A stretch of DNA of 64,000 bases from Clostridia bacterium (GCA_017429695.1 JAFROK010000054.1:54566-118565), one strand, 5' to 3'; counted from the stretch's first letter, positions 11,174-21,344 are shown. Notes: generated by a model from the letters alone, not told the origin. Translations and numbers: made by a program.

Positions 11174-12538
11174 TTACACATGGTTGCGGGGGTCACTGGC
11201 GTCGGAGAACGCGTTGCCCACCAGATAGAATGTGATGGTGATGATCGAAACAATGATCGCCGGGAAGACCAGCATATAGGGATAATTCATAAACACGTCG
11301 CGGGCGTCGCGCAGCAGGTTGCCCAGGGACGGTTCCGTGATATCCATCAGGCCCAGGTAGGTCAGTGTGGTTTCGTAGGCAATCGTGGAGGGGATGGCCA
11401 GGGCCAGCCGCAGGATGATGACGCTGATCAGATAGGGGAAGATATTGCGGAACAGCACCCGGGGAAGGGAGGTTCCGAGACAACGGGAAGCCAGGTTATA
11501 TTCCCGGTCGCGGTACATAAAGACCAGGTTACGGACATTCCGCGCGGTGGCCAGCCAGCCGAAGAGCACCAGCGCAACGCCGATGGTCCACAGTGTTTTG
11601 CCCACCATGAGGGCGATCAGGGTCAGGTAGATAATGGTCGGGATATTGTCGATCAGGTTGTACAGCTCCGTAAAGAAGCGGTCCAGCTTGCGGACATACC
11701 CCCAGATGAGGCCGATAATCACACCCAGCAGGATCTGCGCGGCGGAAACCAGCACGGCCAGCAGGATCGACTGGCGTGTTGCGTGCCATACCTGCGCCCA
11801 GTAATCCTTGCCGTTGCCGGTGGTACCGAACCAGTATTCGTTGTTCCAGTAAAAATTGCCGATGACCCGGCTCCACATGCTGCGGCCGGCCAGTTCCTCG
11901 ACGCGGGTGTTTTCCGGAATCTGTTCCGCTTTGGCAATGGCGGCGGCGCGGTCTTTCGCGTATTCGTCCGCCAGCACCACTTTGGCGTACCCCTCCGGGC
12001 TTTCATCGAAGCGTTTGTCGAGCAGGCGGTAGGTGCGAACCTTTTCCGGAATGGCCTTGGCCTGGTCGATGGCAGCGGCGGGGTTTTCAGCGTAGAGGGT
12101 GCTCAGCTTGGCTTTGGCATAGCCTTCGGGGCTGGGATCGACGCTTTTGTATGCTTCGATAAAGGAGTTGGACTGAACAGGCGCCATATCCCACTGATAC
12201 TTGCCGATGGCGCTTCCGATGAAGGTGAAGGCAAACAGCAGCAGGAAAATAACGGACATGGTAACGGCGGATTTCCGTTTCAGGAAATTGGCCCAGACGC
12301 TGCGCCAGTAGGAGTAATTGGAGTAGCCGGTACGTTCGGCATCCTGGGCACGGTATTCGGCAAACTCGAACAGCTGATCCTCCGGCATATCCCGGCGGCT
12401 GTTGAGCCATGCCCGGCCCTTGGGGCGCTCCTGATGGGGATCCTTTTCAAACTTGTTCGGATCAACCGTAAAATCGACGACAGGAGACTCCAGTTCCTGT
12501 ACCGTCTTCTGAATGTTCTTTGCTTTCTTGCCGGACAT
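11174..12538 (-). CDS. oppC: OppC-type peptide permease with duplicated insert
   Basis: Peptide ABC permease of the OppC/AmiD type, 454 residues against a usual ~300. The core has a first membrane segment near 92-112 and a permease domain from about 255 to the end. Between them is an outer loop of about 140 residues containing a tandem duplication: [10 protein letters not shown] at 136 and [10 protein letters not shown] at 180, each followed by a YA-x(4)-AAAI-x(2)-A-x(2)-IPE pattern, with a period of 44 residues. The start overlaps the oppB stop (TGATG). The insert is of unknown function and probably lies outside the cell near the binding protein. Confidence 0.88.
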   Translation of the reverse strand: MSGKKAKNIQKTVQELESPVVDFTVDPNKFEKDPHQERPKGRAWLNSRRDMPEDQLFEFAEYRAQDAERTGYSNYSYWRSVWANFLKRKSAVTMSVIFLLLFAFTFIGSAIGKYQWDMAPVQSNSFIEAYKSVDPSPEGYAKAKLSTLYAENPAAAIDQAKAIPEKVRTYRLLDKRFDESPEGYAKVVLADEYAKDRAAAIAKAEQIPENTRVEELAGRSMWSRVIGNFYWNNEYWFGTTGNGKDYWAQVWHATRQSILLAVLVSAAQILLGVIIGLIWGYVRKLDRFFTELYNLIDNIPTIIYLTLIALMVGKTLWTIGVALVLFGWLATARNVRNLVFMYRDREYNLASRCLGTSLPRVLFRNIFPYLISVIILRLALAIPSTIAYETTLTYLGLMDITEPSLGNLLRDARDVFMNYPYMLVFPAIIVSIITITFYLVGNAFSDASDPRNHV

Positions 12539-14283
12539 CAGCGTACGCCCTCCTTTCCGGTCAGCTTGATTCTCGGATCAATCAGGGTCATCAGCAGGTC
12601 ACCCAGGAAGACGCCGATGATTCCCAGGGAGGCATACAGCATTACGATGCCCTGGACCAGGGGCAGATCCAGCTTGGCGATGGAATTGGTCAGCATCGGC
12701 CCCATGCCCGGGATTCCGAAGAAACGCTCCACCAGCAGGGATCCGCCGACGGTCAGCAGGATTGAATAGGGCAGGTACTGCGCCAGCGGGACGAAGGCGT
12801 TCTTCAGCACGTGGCGGAAGAGTACCTTGTGTTCCGGCAGGCCTTTCAGGCGGGCCAGGCGGATATAGTCCTTGTTCAGCTCATCCACCATGTAGCGCCG
12901 TGTCCAGAGCATGTAGCCGGCGATGGAGCCGATGGAAAGGCAGACGACTGGCAGGATCATGGAACGCCATGAATCGGCCCCCGCATTGGCGTCGTACTGC
13001 ATGGGAACCTGCAGCAGCTTGCTGCCGAGCACCATGATGAGCGTATAGATGACCAGATGGGGCACAGCGTTGACCAGCACGGTATAGCCGGTGCCGATAT
13101 GGTCGATAATGCCGTTCTTGAACTGGGCTTGCAGTACGCCGAAAACGACGCCCAGCACCAGTGAGAAAGCCAGGGAGATCAGGCCGACGGTCAGGGAAAT
13201 GCCCATCTTGTCCTGGATGATATCGGTGACATACTGGCCTTTGGATTCCCGCAGGCTCTTGCCGAGATTGAAGACCACCCGGGTGAAATCTCCGGTTTCG
13301 GGATCCACAGCGCCGTCGAAGGGATCCTCTCCCCGGATTTTTGCCAGCAGGTAAGGAATGGCGCCGACGGGCGTGACATCCGGCTTTTCAATTTCATAGG
13401 TATCGGTATGGGTCGTGATGAGCTGAACCGGCATATCAGCCACGTCGCCCTGCACCACATCGGACGCTTTGACCTCGACTGTATCATCCGCGGGGATCGT
13501 AATGGATACCTCGTGGCCGCCGAGGTTTTCGGTACGCGTATAGGAGGTGCCGTCCTCGCTCAGGTTCTTTTTCTTTTTGATGGAAGAAGTCTGGAATGTC
13601 TTCTCGCCAACCTTGATGGTGATGATGTCCCCCCAGTGGAAAACATGGTCCGGATCTTCGGAAACGGTCATCGGATCGTCGTTGATGAGCTGCGTTTTCT
13701 TTTGATAGACGCGGACCTGGAACAGATCGAGGTAGAAATCTCCCAGCTGGGCCAGAACGGACCGGCGGACGTAACCGGGACCGGGCGTCGCATAAGCATC
13801 GTCAGCCGCCGGGCGCTTGGATTTGACGGCCAGCGTGGCCTGGTCGGCACAGGTCGGGCAGGTGCGGGCTGCCAGCGGCCCGTTTTTCTGTTTGTACAGC
13901 TTTTTCAACAGCGATACCGCTTCAGCGGAAAGGCCGGTCAGTTCTCCGTCGGCATCCGGCGTAAGTCCCTGCAGGAGTTTCACATCCGCTGCGGTGAGGT
14001 TATACGGAAGCGCGCTGCTGTCCGGGTCCAGGGCGGTGATTTCCGCGGCGCCTTCCGCGGTGAACCGGTAAATCAGGCCGGCGGTACCGCAGGTGCTGCA
14101 TTTTTCCATCAGGCCCTTGGACGCCAGGCGGTCGTACTTCTGCGCTTCTGTCAGTTTAATCTGTTCATCGTCCGTGAAGAAGTTTTCCATCGGCATCATG
14201 CGGATCAGGATGAAAACGACGCTGACGACCAGCAGAATCGTCAGGAGGGACTGGAACAGGCGTTTGATGATATATCTGACCAT
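12538..14283 (-). CDS. oppB: OppB-type peptide permease with large insert carrying two CxxC pairs
   Basis: Peptide permease of the OppB/AmiC type, 581 residues (simple OppB is about 310; streptococcal AmiC, about 500, shows that inserts occur). The first membrane segment is near residues 8-29 and the permease core resumes at about 360. The roughly 325-residue outer insert contains CSTC (62-65) and CPTC (142-145), a spacing pattern like a zinc ribbon or paired disulfides, then a beta-rich stretch. The core carries DYIRLARLKGLPEHKVLFRH, the ATPase contact loop. The insert probably faces the binding protein. Confidence 0.88.
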   Translation of the reverse strand: MVRYIIKRLFQSLLTILLVVSVVFILIRMMPMENFFTDDEQIKLTEAQKYDRLASKGLMEKCSTCGTAGLIYRFTAEGAAEITALDPDSSALPYNLTAADVKLLQGLTPDADGELTGLSAEAVSLLKKLYKQKNGPLAARTCPTCADQATLAVKSKRPAADDAYATPGPGYVRRSVLAQLGDFYLDLFQVRVYQKKTQLINDDPMTVSEDPDHVFHWGDIITIKVGEKTFQTSSIKKKKNLSEDGTSYTRTENLGGHEVSITIPADDTVEVKASDVVQGDVADMPVQLITTHTDTYEIEKPDVTPVGAIPYLLAKIRGEDPFDGAVDPETGDFTRVVFNLGKSLRESKGQYVTDIIQDKMGISLTVGLISLAFSLVLGVVFGVLQAQFKNGIIDHIGTGYTVLVNAVPHLVIYTLIMVLGSKLLQVPMQYDANAGADSWRSMILPVVCLSIGSIAGYMLWTRRYMVDELNKDYIRLARLKGLPEHKVLFRHVLKNAFVPLAQYLPYSILLTVGGSLLVERFFGIPGMGPMLTNSIAKLDLPLVQGIVMLYASLGIIGVFLGDLLMTLIDPRIKLTGKEGVR

Positions 14284-14369
14284 CGGATCAGCCTCCGAAA
14301 CATAGATTCAGGGGCGGCATGGCACAGTCCGCAGTGCGGGCGGCGCCGTGCCGCTCCCATGACTGAAAA

Positions 14370-14400
14370 CCGGGGCAGTCCCGGTATGAGACTGCCCCGG
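14370..14400 (-). terminator. Hairpin between oppA and oppB
   Basis: An 11-bp perfect stem (14370-14380 with 14390-14400), followed on the minus strand by TTTTC. It probably attenuates transcription so that the binding protein exceeds the permease. Confidence 0.65.
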
Positions 14401-14417
14401 AAGATTCAGCGGTGGAA

Positions 14418-16334
14418 TTACTCCGCGGCGTAGGCAGCGGCATTCGCGGCGGCCTGCTCGGTGGTGTAGGGAACCGTGCTGGTTTCCCAATCCACATAGC
14501 GGTAGGCCTGCATGCCGTACATGCTGTACACCTTGGTGTAGTCGTTGATCTTGGTCAGTTCCCAGGCCACTTCATAGCTGCAGGGGATGACCAGCGCGTG
14601 ATCCAGCATGCACGCTTCGGCCTTGGCAAAGGCGGCATAGCGGGCATCCATATCATCGGTGATCGCCTTGGCGGCAACGGTCATGTCGGTGAATTCCTGA
14701 TACGCGGCGATCAGGTCCGGATCGTCGTTGTCGTTGCAGTGGCTGTAGGCATTGGAGTAGTAAGCCTGGGTGTCGTTATAAGTTTCCTGGCCCAGGAAGT
14801 TGATCGGATCGGCGAAGTCAGCGCCCCAGCCGTTGATGAAGATGGAAGCCTTGCGGGGGTTACGCACTTCGCTGGCCAGAGAGGACACGTAGGTGCTGGT
14901 CTTCAGCACGACATAGTCGCTGCCCAGGCAGTCGGCAAAGATCTGGGCCAGCACTTCGGCGGTCTGCGCCGCAACGGAGGAAGCACCGGAGATGTAGTAG
15001 TCAATCGTTACCGGGAAGGTGACGCCCTTGGCGGTCAGCTCTTCGATGGCCTGCGCCTTGTACTGGGCGGCCTTTTCCGGATCGTAGCGGTTGTACTTCT
15101 CGGTATCGTAATCCAGGCCCAGTTCTTTCAGCACCAGCTTGGTGTAGTCGGTACCGTCAGACAGGAAGGATACGCCGTTGCCGGTGTAGCAGTAGTTCTG
15201 GCAGCTCTGGGGGTTGATGGCGTTGGTCCGGGCCAGGTAGTTGGTCAGGTCCAGGCCGTAGTACAGGCTCTTCCGGAAGGCTTCGTTGGCAACCGCCTTG
15301 TTCCAGTTGTCATCCGGGGTTTCGCCGTCTTCCAGGTTCTTGTTGTATACCAGGTGGATCTGGTAGCTGTACTTGGTGGGACGGGCTTCCACGAGGTTGC
15401 CGTGGTTGGGATCGCTTTCGTCTTCATAGATGGTCTGCAGGGTCGCAGCATCCAGGGATACGTGATCCAGTTCGCCGCCCAGGAACAGCTGGTAGGCAAC
15501 GGCGACGGATTCCACCATCTTGATGGTGACGGTGTCGAAGCGCTTGACGTTGGCAGCATTCCAGTAGTTGGGGCTCTTGGTGAGCACCTTCTGGTTCTGG
15601 TTGACGAAATAGGTTACGGTGTAGGGGCCGGAGTACCACATGTTCTCCCAGGTCACAGCACGGTAACCGGTCACGCCCATTTCATCGATCATCGTGGCGG
15701 ACAGGGGATACAGGCAGTTGTAGGTCGCCACAGAGGGGAAGTAGGGCAGGGAGTCCACCAGCGTGTAGGTGATGGTGCCTTCGTCGTCGTCCACAGCGAT
15801 GCCGACCATTTCGGCAAACTTGCTGCCTTCGCCGGCGGTCAGGGCGTACGCGGCATCCAGGCCCTCATCTTCAGCCAGCTTCTTGGTGTATTCATAGTAA
15901 TCGTTCGCGCCGGCGATCATTTCGGCGGGCATGGAAACGTTGTAGGAGTCGTTCTTCGCGAAGTTCAGCACCCATTCCAGGCCGGTGGCCCAGTCGGAAG
16001 CCAGCACGTCAGCCTTGTAGTTGCCGTCTTTGTCGAACCAGATCATATCGTCGTTCAGGACGAAGGTCCAGGTCTTGCCGCCGTCTTCGGAGAAGTATTC
16101 CTTCGCGGCGTTGGGTTTCAGGTTGCCGTGGTTGTCGTTGGTCAGCAGGCCATCGATCAGGTTGCACAGCACGTTCAGGTCAGCGGCGGCCTGGGAATAA
16201 TGGATATTCCAGGTTTCAAGCTCACGGGCCTGGGTTTCGTAGGTGTTCAGGGAAGTCAGCTCATCAGCGGACGCGAAGGACGCGATGCCGAGCAGCATGG
16301 CCAGTGCCAGAACGAGGGACAAAATTTTCTTCAT
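14418..16334 (-). CDS. oppA: OppA-type peptide-binding protein
   Basis: Family-5 extracellular solute-binding protein of about 638 residues, first gene of the minus-strand opp operon. The start at 16334 (MKKILSLVLALAML) follows AGGAAAGGA; an upstream in-frame ATG at 16367 adds an N-terminus unlike a signal peptide. The leader ends in FASA and lacks a lipobox Cys, so the protein is probably secreted rather than lipid-anchored, although most Gram-positive OppA proteins are lipoproteins. The ligand is inferred to be peptides from the family and gene order. Confidence 0.9.
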   Translation of the reverse strand: MKKILSLVLALAMLLGIASFASADELTSLNTYETQARELETWNIHYSQAAADLNVLCNLIDGLLTNDNHGNLKPNAAKEYFSEDGGKTWTFVLNDDMIWFDKDGNYKADVLASDWATGLEWVLNFAKNDSYNVSMPAEMIAGANDYYEYTKKLAEDEGLDAAYALTAGEGSKFAEMVGIAVDDDEGTITYTLVDSLPYFPSVATYNCLYPLSATMIDEMGVTGYRAVTWENMWYSGPYTVTYFVNQNQKVLTKSPNYWNAANVKRFDTVTIKMVESVAVAYQLFLGGELDHVSLDAATLQTIYEDESDPNHGNLVEARPTKYSYQIHLVYNKNLEDGETPDDNWNKAVANEAFRKSLYYGLDLTNYLARTNAINPQSCQNYCYTGNGVSFLSDGTDYTKLVLKELGLDYDTEKYNRYDPEKAAQYKAQAIEELTAKGVTFPVTIDYYISGASSVAAQTAEVLAQIFADCLGSDYVVLKTSTYVSSLASEVRNPRKASIFINGWGADFADPINFLGQETYNDTQAYYSNAYSHCNDNDDPDLIAAYQEFTDMTVAAKAITDDMDARYAAFAKAEACMLDHALVIPCSYEVAWELTKINDYTKVYSMYGMQAYRYVDWETSTVPYTTEQAAANAAAYAAE

Positions 16335-16393
16335 GTTTTCTAGGTCCTTTCCTATTGTTTTTTTCAAAAGGATTCCCTTTTGATGGTTATGTT

Positions 16394-16423
16394 ATGATAC
16401 CAGAATACCGGGAGATGATGCAA
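16394..16423 (-). promoter_or_regulatory. Probable promoter of the minus-strand opp operon
   Basis: On the minus strand, TTGCAT (16418-16423) and TATCAT (16394-16399) are separated by 18 bases and lie 60 bases before the oppA start. Confidence 0.45.
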
Positions 16424-16525
16424 GAACCTGTTTACCACCGATTGTACTTTCATTGTATTTTAATCAAAACAATCGATCCGCATGGTACAATACCTGTTGA
16501 AATACAAGGGGAGGCAAATCATCTG

Positions 16526-16933
16526 ATGCGCTGGCTGAAAAAGCATTTCAGCAGGGATATGGTTCGCCCGCTGATTTACAAAGTTTTTACCCGCGGCATA
16601 CTGGCGCTGCTTGCTGCCCAGCTGATGCACCGGTTTGCGCCGGAAACATGGCCGCTGACGATGTTTTCCAATCTTTCGCTGGCGCTGGGCGTGCTGTTCC
16701 TGCTGGGGGCCGCGCTGGCCTGGCTCCGGCTGGATGGGATAAAAATCCCGCAGATGAAGCTTCTGCGCGTTAAGAGAAAGGATCCGTATCCGCTGAACGC
16801 AGACATGGCGGACTTTGTTGATGAAGAGATTACGCGCTTTGATGATCTGGACGAGGAAGCGCAGAACAGCTGCGTGCTGCTGGCTGATCTGATTCTGGCG
16901 GTGGTATGCCTGATCCTGGCGGCTGTATTATAA
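16526..16933 (+). CDS. Small membrane protein of unknown function
   Basis: A 135-residue protein beginning MRWLKKHFSRD after GGGGAGG. It has about three hydrophobic segments: residues 18-32, a longer one at about 45-66, and the C-terminus (LLADLILAVVCLILAAVL). Between the last two is an acidic stretch (DMADFVDEEITRFDDLDEEA). No family was recognised. It ends 17 bases before the ABC exporter start and is probably co-transcribed with it, so it may be an accessory or regulator of the exporter. It is divergent from oppA. Confidence 0.65.
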   Translation: MRWLKKHFSRDMVRPLIYKVFTRGILALLAAQLMHRFAPETWPLTMFSNLSLALGVLFLLGAALAWLRLDGIKIPQMKLLRVKRKDPYPLNADMADFVDEEITRFDDLDEEAQNSCVLLADLILAVVCLILAAVL

Positions 16934-16950
16934 AGAGGAAGGGAATCGGT

Positions 16951-18720
16951 ATGAACGAGAACGGGCAGAAAAGAAGCCGGCAGGAAACAAACAGCCTGCT
17001 CCGCCGCTTCACGGCTTATTACAAACCGCATAAAACCCTCTTCGCGAAGGACATGACGGCGAGCGTACTGGTGGCGATCATTGGTGTGATCTATCCCATG
17101 ATCACCCGTACCATGCTGAACCAGCTGATTCCCGACCGGAACTATACGATGATCATTGTGCTCGGCGCAACGCTGCTGTGCCTGTACATCGCAAAGATGC
17201 TGCTGAACTATTTTATCCAGTACCAGGGACATATGATGGGCGTTTACATGCAGGCACAGATGCGCTCGGACATGTTCAGCCACCTGGAAACGCTGCCATA
17301 TCAGTTTTACGATACGCATGAGACCGGCAAGATCATGAGCCGGATGACCAACGACCTGTTTGATGTTGTCGAGCTGGCGCACCATGGCCCGGAAAACCTG
17401 ATTATCTCAACGCTCAGCATCATCATTTCCTTTACCTACCTGTGCACGATCAATGTGCCGCTGACCCTGATCATCTTTGCCTGCGTACCGTTCCTGGTAA
17501 TTATCAGCTATTCTTTGCGGAAAAAGATGCGCAGGGCGTTCCGGGAAACCCGGTCTGCAATCGCCGATATCAACGCTTCCATGGAAAGCAGCATCAGCGG
17601 GATCCGGGTGACGAAGGCGTTTACCAACGCGGAGAAGGAAAAAGAAAAGTTTGAGGTCGGGAATACCCGCTTCAAAGCGGCACGGAAGGATTCTTACAGC
17701 GCCATGGGCCGGTTCCATTCCGGAAATACGTTCGTGACGGACGTGTTCAACGTGGTGGTGCTGATTGCCGGCGGCCTGTTCCTGTATGCCGGGCAGATCC
17801 GGCTGGGAGATTATTCCGCGTTTATTGTTTCCATTAATATGTTCATCGGTCCGGTGATGACCCTGATCAACTTCATGGAACAGTTCGAAAACGGCATTAC
17901 CGGATTTGAGCGCTTCTGCGAGATCATGGATGCGGAGCCGGAAGCGGACAGCCCGGATGCGGTGGATATCGGCAAGCTGGAGGGGCGGATTGAATTCCGG
18001 GACGTGAATTACGCCTATGATGAGGACAAGAACGTCCTGCGCCACGTCAACCTGACGATTGAGAAGGGTGAGAAATTTGCCCTGGTCGGACCGTCCGGCG
18101 GCGGAAAGACCACGATCTGCCATCTGATTCCTCATTTTTATGACGTGGTCAGCGGCGAGATCCTGCTGGATGGCCGGGAGATCCATACGATTACCCGGGA
18201 CAGCCTGCGGCGGAATATCGGTATTGTGCAGCAGGATATCTACCTGTTCAACGACAGCATGAAGGAGAATATCCGTTACGGCAAACTGGATGCTACGGAT
18301 GAAGAAATCATTGAGGCGGCGAAGCGGGCGAATATCCATGATTACATCATGTCCCTGCCCCACGGGTATGATACCCAGATCGGGGAGCGGGGCGTCCGGC
18401 TCAGCGGCGGCCAGAAGCAGCGGCTGTCCATTGCCCGGGTGTTCCTCAAGAATCCGCCGCTGCTGATCCTGGATGAAGCCACCAGCGCGCTGGACAATAC
18501 CACCGAGATCCTGATCCAGCAGGCGCTGGACGAGTTGTGCAGGGGAAGGACCACGCTGGTTGTGGCCCACCGTCTTAGCACGATCAAGAACGCGGATGAG
18601 ATTGCCGTGGTGGACGACGGATCTATCAAGGAACAGGGAACCCATGAGGAACTGATGGAGAAGCACGGGATTTATTACGACCTGTATCAGCTTCAGTTCC
18701 GGGCAAACAGCGCAATGTAA
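16951..18720 (+). CDS. ABC exporter (fused membrane and ATPase domains, multidrug/lipid type)
   Basis: Half-size ABC exporter of 589 residues, a normal length for MsbA/LmrA-like proteins, which work as dimers. Residues about 30-320 form six membrane segments; about 345-585 form the ATPase, with Walker A GPSGGGKTT, signature LSGGQKQRLSIARV, Walker B LLILDEATSALD and H-loop AHRLST. The chosen ATG at 16951 follows AGAGGAAGGG. The substrate cannot be told from sequence. It lies between two opp operons, which leaves peptide export possible but unproven. Confidence 0.92.
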   Translation: MNENGQKRSRQETNSLLRRFTAYYKPHKTLFAKDMTASVLVAIIGVIYPMITRTMLNQLIPDRNYTMIIVLGATLLCLYIAKMLLNYFIQYQGHMMGVYMQAQMRSDMFSHLETLPYQFYDTHETGKIMSRMTNDLFDVVELAHHGPENLIISTLSIIISFTYLCTINVPLTLIIFACVPFLVIISYSLRKKMRRAFRETRSAIADINASMESSISGIRVTKAFTNAEKEKEKFEVGNTRFKAARKDSYSAMGRFHSGNTFVTDVFNVVVLIAGGLFLYAGQIRLGDYSAFIVSINMFIGPVMTLINFMEQFENGITGFERFCEIMDAEPEADSPDAVDIGKLEGRIEFRDVNYAYDEDKNVLRHVNLTIEKGEKFALVGPSGGGKTTICHLIPHFYDVVSGEILLDGREIHTITRDSLRRNIGIVQQDIYLFNDSMKENIRYGKLDATDEEIIEAAKRANIHDYIMSLPHGYDTQIGERGVRLSGGQKQRLSIARVFLKNPPLLILDEATSALDNTTEILIQQALDELCRGRTTLVVAHRLSTIKNADEIAVVDDGSIKEQGTHEELMEKHGIYYDLYQLQFRANSAM

Positions 18721-18780
18721 GCATATAATGCATTTTCTGCTTTTCCAAAGACAGTTTTTAGGCGAAAACATCGAAATTGT

Positions 18781-18809
18781 TTGCTTTTTTCGGACGGATG
18801 TGGTATCAT
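18781..18809 (+). promoter_or_regulatory. Promoter of the plus-strand opp operon
   Basis: TTGCTT (18781-18786), a 17-base spacer and TATCAT (18804-18809). The transcript would have a leader of roughly 120 bases with a hairpin near 18879-18906 before the binding-protein start. Confidence 0.6.
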
Positions 18810-18934
18810 CCTTAAGTCATTTTGAAAGGAATAGGTTCTTTTTGAAAGACCGCAGTGCCCATCTGTGTTTTGTGACCGTATTATTACGGGTGAATCCCGT
18901 GTAATAAAATAACAAAAAAGGAGACTGAAAGAAC

Positions 18935-21307
18935 ATGAAGAAACTGTTGGCCCTGCTGCTGGCCGCGTGCATGCTGATTAGCGTGACCGTTGTTCTGGCA
19001 GAAGAAACCTCCGACATGCCCCTGGTTGTCGCAACCAGCACGCTGTCCGAAAAATTCAGCCCGTACTTTGCGGATACTGCCTATGACCAGGATGTGGTCG
19101 GCATGACGCAGGTCGGCATGATGACCACCGACCGCGTCGGCGGCATCGTCTACAACGGTATCGAAGGTGAAACCCGCTCCTACAACGGAACGGACTACAC
19201 CTACTACGGCACCGGCGACCTGACCGTCGAATACGACGAGGCGTCCGATATCACCACGTATGGCTATAAAATGCGCGAAGATCTGAAGTTCTCCGACGGG
19301 GAACCCGTAACGATTGACGACGTCATTTTCACCTACTACGTATATCTGGATCCGTCCTACACCGGTTCCACCTCCCTGAAGAGCTATGAAATCCTTGGCC
19401 TGAAAGCCTATCTGACCCAGATCCCGGAAGCGAACGTGGAAGAAATCTCCGCTGCCGCCGACGCGCTGAAGGCTGCTTTCGCTGCCAACGGTCCGGAATA
19501 TAAAGTGGCTGAGAGCGATGGCTTCCCGCAGGAGATCTACGACAAGTACGCGGCAGACGTAACCGCGCTGTGGAAGGAAGACCTGCAGGGCATCGTGGAC
19601 TACGTATACGCCTCTTATGCCGAAGCGTATGCCGAAGCCTACATCGGAAAGACCTATGACGAAGTCACCGCGTCCGACGCGCTGAAGGTTTACCTGGCCG
19701 GCGAACTGTGGGGCTTCTCCACCGGCGTTGAAGTTCCCGAAAACTGCACGCTGGACGACCTGTTTGCGGCTGCTGTTACCAAGTACTCCGGAGACTTCGA
19801 AGCGTACCTGGGTGCCGGCGAATCCGCCACCGGAACCACCGCTGATGCGATCAATACCGAACTGATGAGCGGCCTGGCTGCTGCGGCCGGTATCGACACC
19901 AGCGCCGGTGTGCCGAACATCTCCGGTATCACCCGTGTGGATGACTACACCCTGGAAGTCAAGGTGAAGGGCTTCTCCGCTCCCGCCGTGTACTCCATCC
20001 TCGGCCTGAGCATCACCCCTATGCACTACTACGGTGATCCCGCCCAGTATGATTATGCGAACAACCAGTTCGGCCATCCCTTCGGCGACCTGACCGCGAT
20101 TCAGGCGAAGATTGACGCCCCCATGGGCGCCGGCCCCTACAAGTTCGTGAAGTATGAGAACCGCGTCGTTTACTACGAGGCGAACGAGAACTACTACCTG
20201 GGCGCTCCGATCATCAAGAGCTTCCAGTACAAGGAAACCAACTCCGCTGAAGTGGCCTCTGCTGTGCAGACCGGTACTGCCGACGGCGGCGAAATGACCG
20301 GTAACAAGAAGAACTTCGAACTGCTGCGCTCCTACAACAGCAACGGCGAAGTGACCGGCGATGTCGTGACCACCTACTCCGTGGCCAACCTGGGCTATGG
20401 CTACATCGGCATGAACGCCGATACCATGAACGTTGCGGGCGAACCCGGCAGCGAAGCCTCCAAGAACCTGCGGAAAGCTTTCGCCACCGTCCTGGCCGTC
20501 TATCGTGATGTCGCGTTCGACAGCTACTACGGCGATGCCGCGGCTGTCATCAACTACCCGATTTCCTCCACCAGCTGGGCTGCTCCGCAGGCCACCGATG
20601 AAGGATACCGTATCGCGTTCTCCGTGGATGTGGACGGCAACCCGATCTACACCGCTGACATGACGGCTGAACAGAAGTACGAAGCGGCGATCAACGCGGC
20701 TGTCGGCTTCCTGAAGGCTGCCGGCTACACCTTCGACGATGCGACCGGCAAGTTCACCGCTGCTCCGGAAGGCGCTTCCCTGAGCTACGAAGCGATCATC
20801 CCCGGCGACGGCACCGGCGACCATCCCTCCTTTGCGATCCTGACCGACGCCAAGGCGGCCCTGGAAACCATCGGCATCGAACTGAAGATTAACGACCCGG
20901 CAGACTCCAACGTGCTGTGGGATGCTCTGGACGCCGGCACCCAGAATATGTGGTGCGCTGCGTGGGGCAGCACCATCGATCCTGATATGTATCAGGTCTA
21001 TCACAGCAGCAACATCGTCGGCAAGGGCGGCACCGATTCCAACCACTACCACATCCAGAGCGAAGCCCTGGACCAGATGATCCTGGATGCCCGGAAGAGC
21101 GCTGACCAGGCTTACCGCAAGGAAGTCTACAAGGCTGCTCTGAACGAGATCATGGACTGGGCGGTTGAAATTCCGGCCTATCAGCGCCAGAACATCGTCA
21201 TCGCCAGCTCCGAGCGCGTAAACATCAGCACCGTGACTCCGGACGTCACCACCTACTGGGGATGGCTGGCCGAAGTCCAGACCATGCAGATGAATGCCGC
21301 GAAGTAA
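18935..21307 (+). CDS. oppA: Large OppA-type peptide-binding protein
   Basis: Family-5 solute-binding protein of 790 residues, about 200 longer than typical OppA. It has a signal peptide (MKK to VLA-EE, cleavage near residue 22). LAAC at residues 9-12 resembles a lipobox, but the hydrophobic run continues well past it, so secretion without lipid is favoured. Inserts lie within about residues 160-310, rich in Ala, Glu and Tyr. AAAAAGGAGA precedes the ATG. It heads the operon oppA-oppB-oppC-oppD-oppF-small membrane protein. The ligand is unknown; long peptides are possible given the size. Confidence 0.88.
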   Translation: MKKLLALLLAACMLISVTVVLAEETSDMPLVVATSTLSEKFSPYFADTAYDQDVVGMTQVGMMTTDRVGGIVYNGIEGETRSYNGTDYTYYGTGDLTVEYDEASDITTYGYKMREDLKFSDGEPVTIDDVIFTYYVYLDPSYTGSTSLKSYEILGLKAYLTQIPEANVEEISAAADALKAAFAANGPEYKVAESDGFPQEIYDKYAADVTALWKEDLQGIVDYVYASYAEAYAEAYIGKTYDEVTASDALKVYLAGELWGFSTGVEVPENCTLDDLFAAAVTKYSGDFEAYLGAGESATGTTADAINTELMSGLAAAAGIDTSAGVPNISGITRVDDYTLEVKVKGFSAPAVYSILGLSITPMHYYGDPAQYDYANNQFGHPFGDLTAIQAKIDAPMGAGPYKFVKYENRVVYYEANENYYLGAPIIKSFQYKETNSAEVASAVQTGTADGGEMTGNKKNFELLRSYNSNGEVTGDVVTTYSVANLGYGYIGMNADTMNVAGEPGSEASKNLRKAFATVLAVYRDVAFDSYYGDAAAVINYPISSTSWAAPQATDEGYRIAFSVDVDGNPIYTADMTAEQKYEAAINAAVGFLKAAGYTFDDATGKFTAAPEGASLSYEAIIPGDGTGDHPSFAILTDAKAALETIGIELKINDPADSNVLWDALDAGTQNMWCAAWGSTIDPDMYQVYHSSNIVGKGGTDSNHYHIQSEALDQMILDARKSADQAYRKEVYKAALNEIMDWAVEIPAYQRQNIVIASSERVNISTVTPDVTTYWGWLAEVQTMQMNAAK

Positions 21308-21344
21308 GGCGTCTGAACTGCAATCGAACATGAATTGATTTCAT

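Noticed and set aside
12538-14283. The OppB insert as a sign of gene fusion with a separate enzyme
   Set aside because: No known catalytic domain was recognised and streptococcal AmiC also has an enlarged loop, so an elaborated loop is the simpler reading.
14412-16343. A 643-codon plus-strand frame opposite oppA (minus)
   Set aside because: Antisense shadow; no ribosome site or domain.
18879-18906. Hairpin in the oppA leader as a riboswitch or attenuator
   Set aside because: A single hairpin without a T-run or known aptamer features; insufficient support.
18935-19000. Lipobox-like LAAC in the leader of the second OppA
   Set aside because: The Cys is only at residue 12 and the hydrophobic core continues for about ten residues after it; a VLA-EE cleavage site fits better. 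Not excluded.
18884-21331. An 815-codon minus-strand frame opposite the oppA gene
   Set aside because: Composition (Gly/Val/His-rich) is typical of an antisense shadow; the plus strand encodes a recognisable binding protein with signal peptide and ribosome site.
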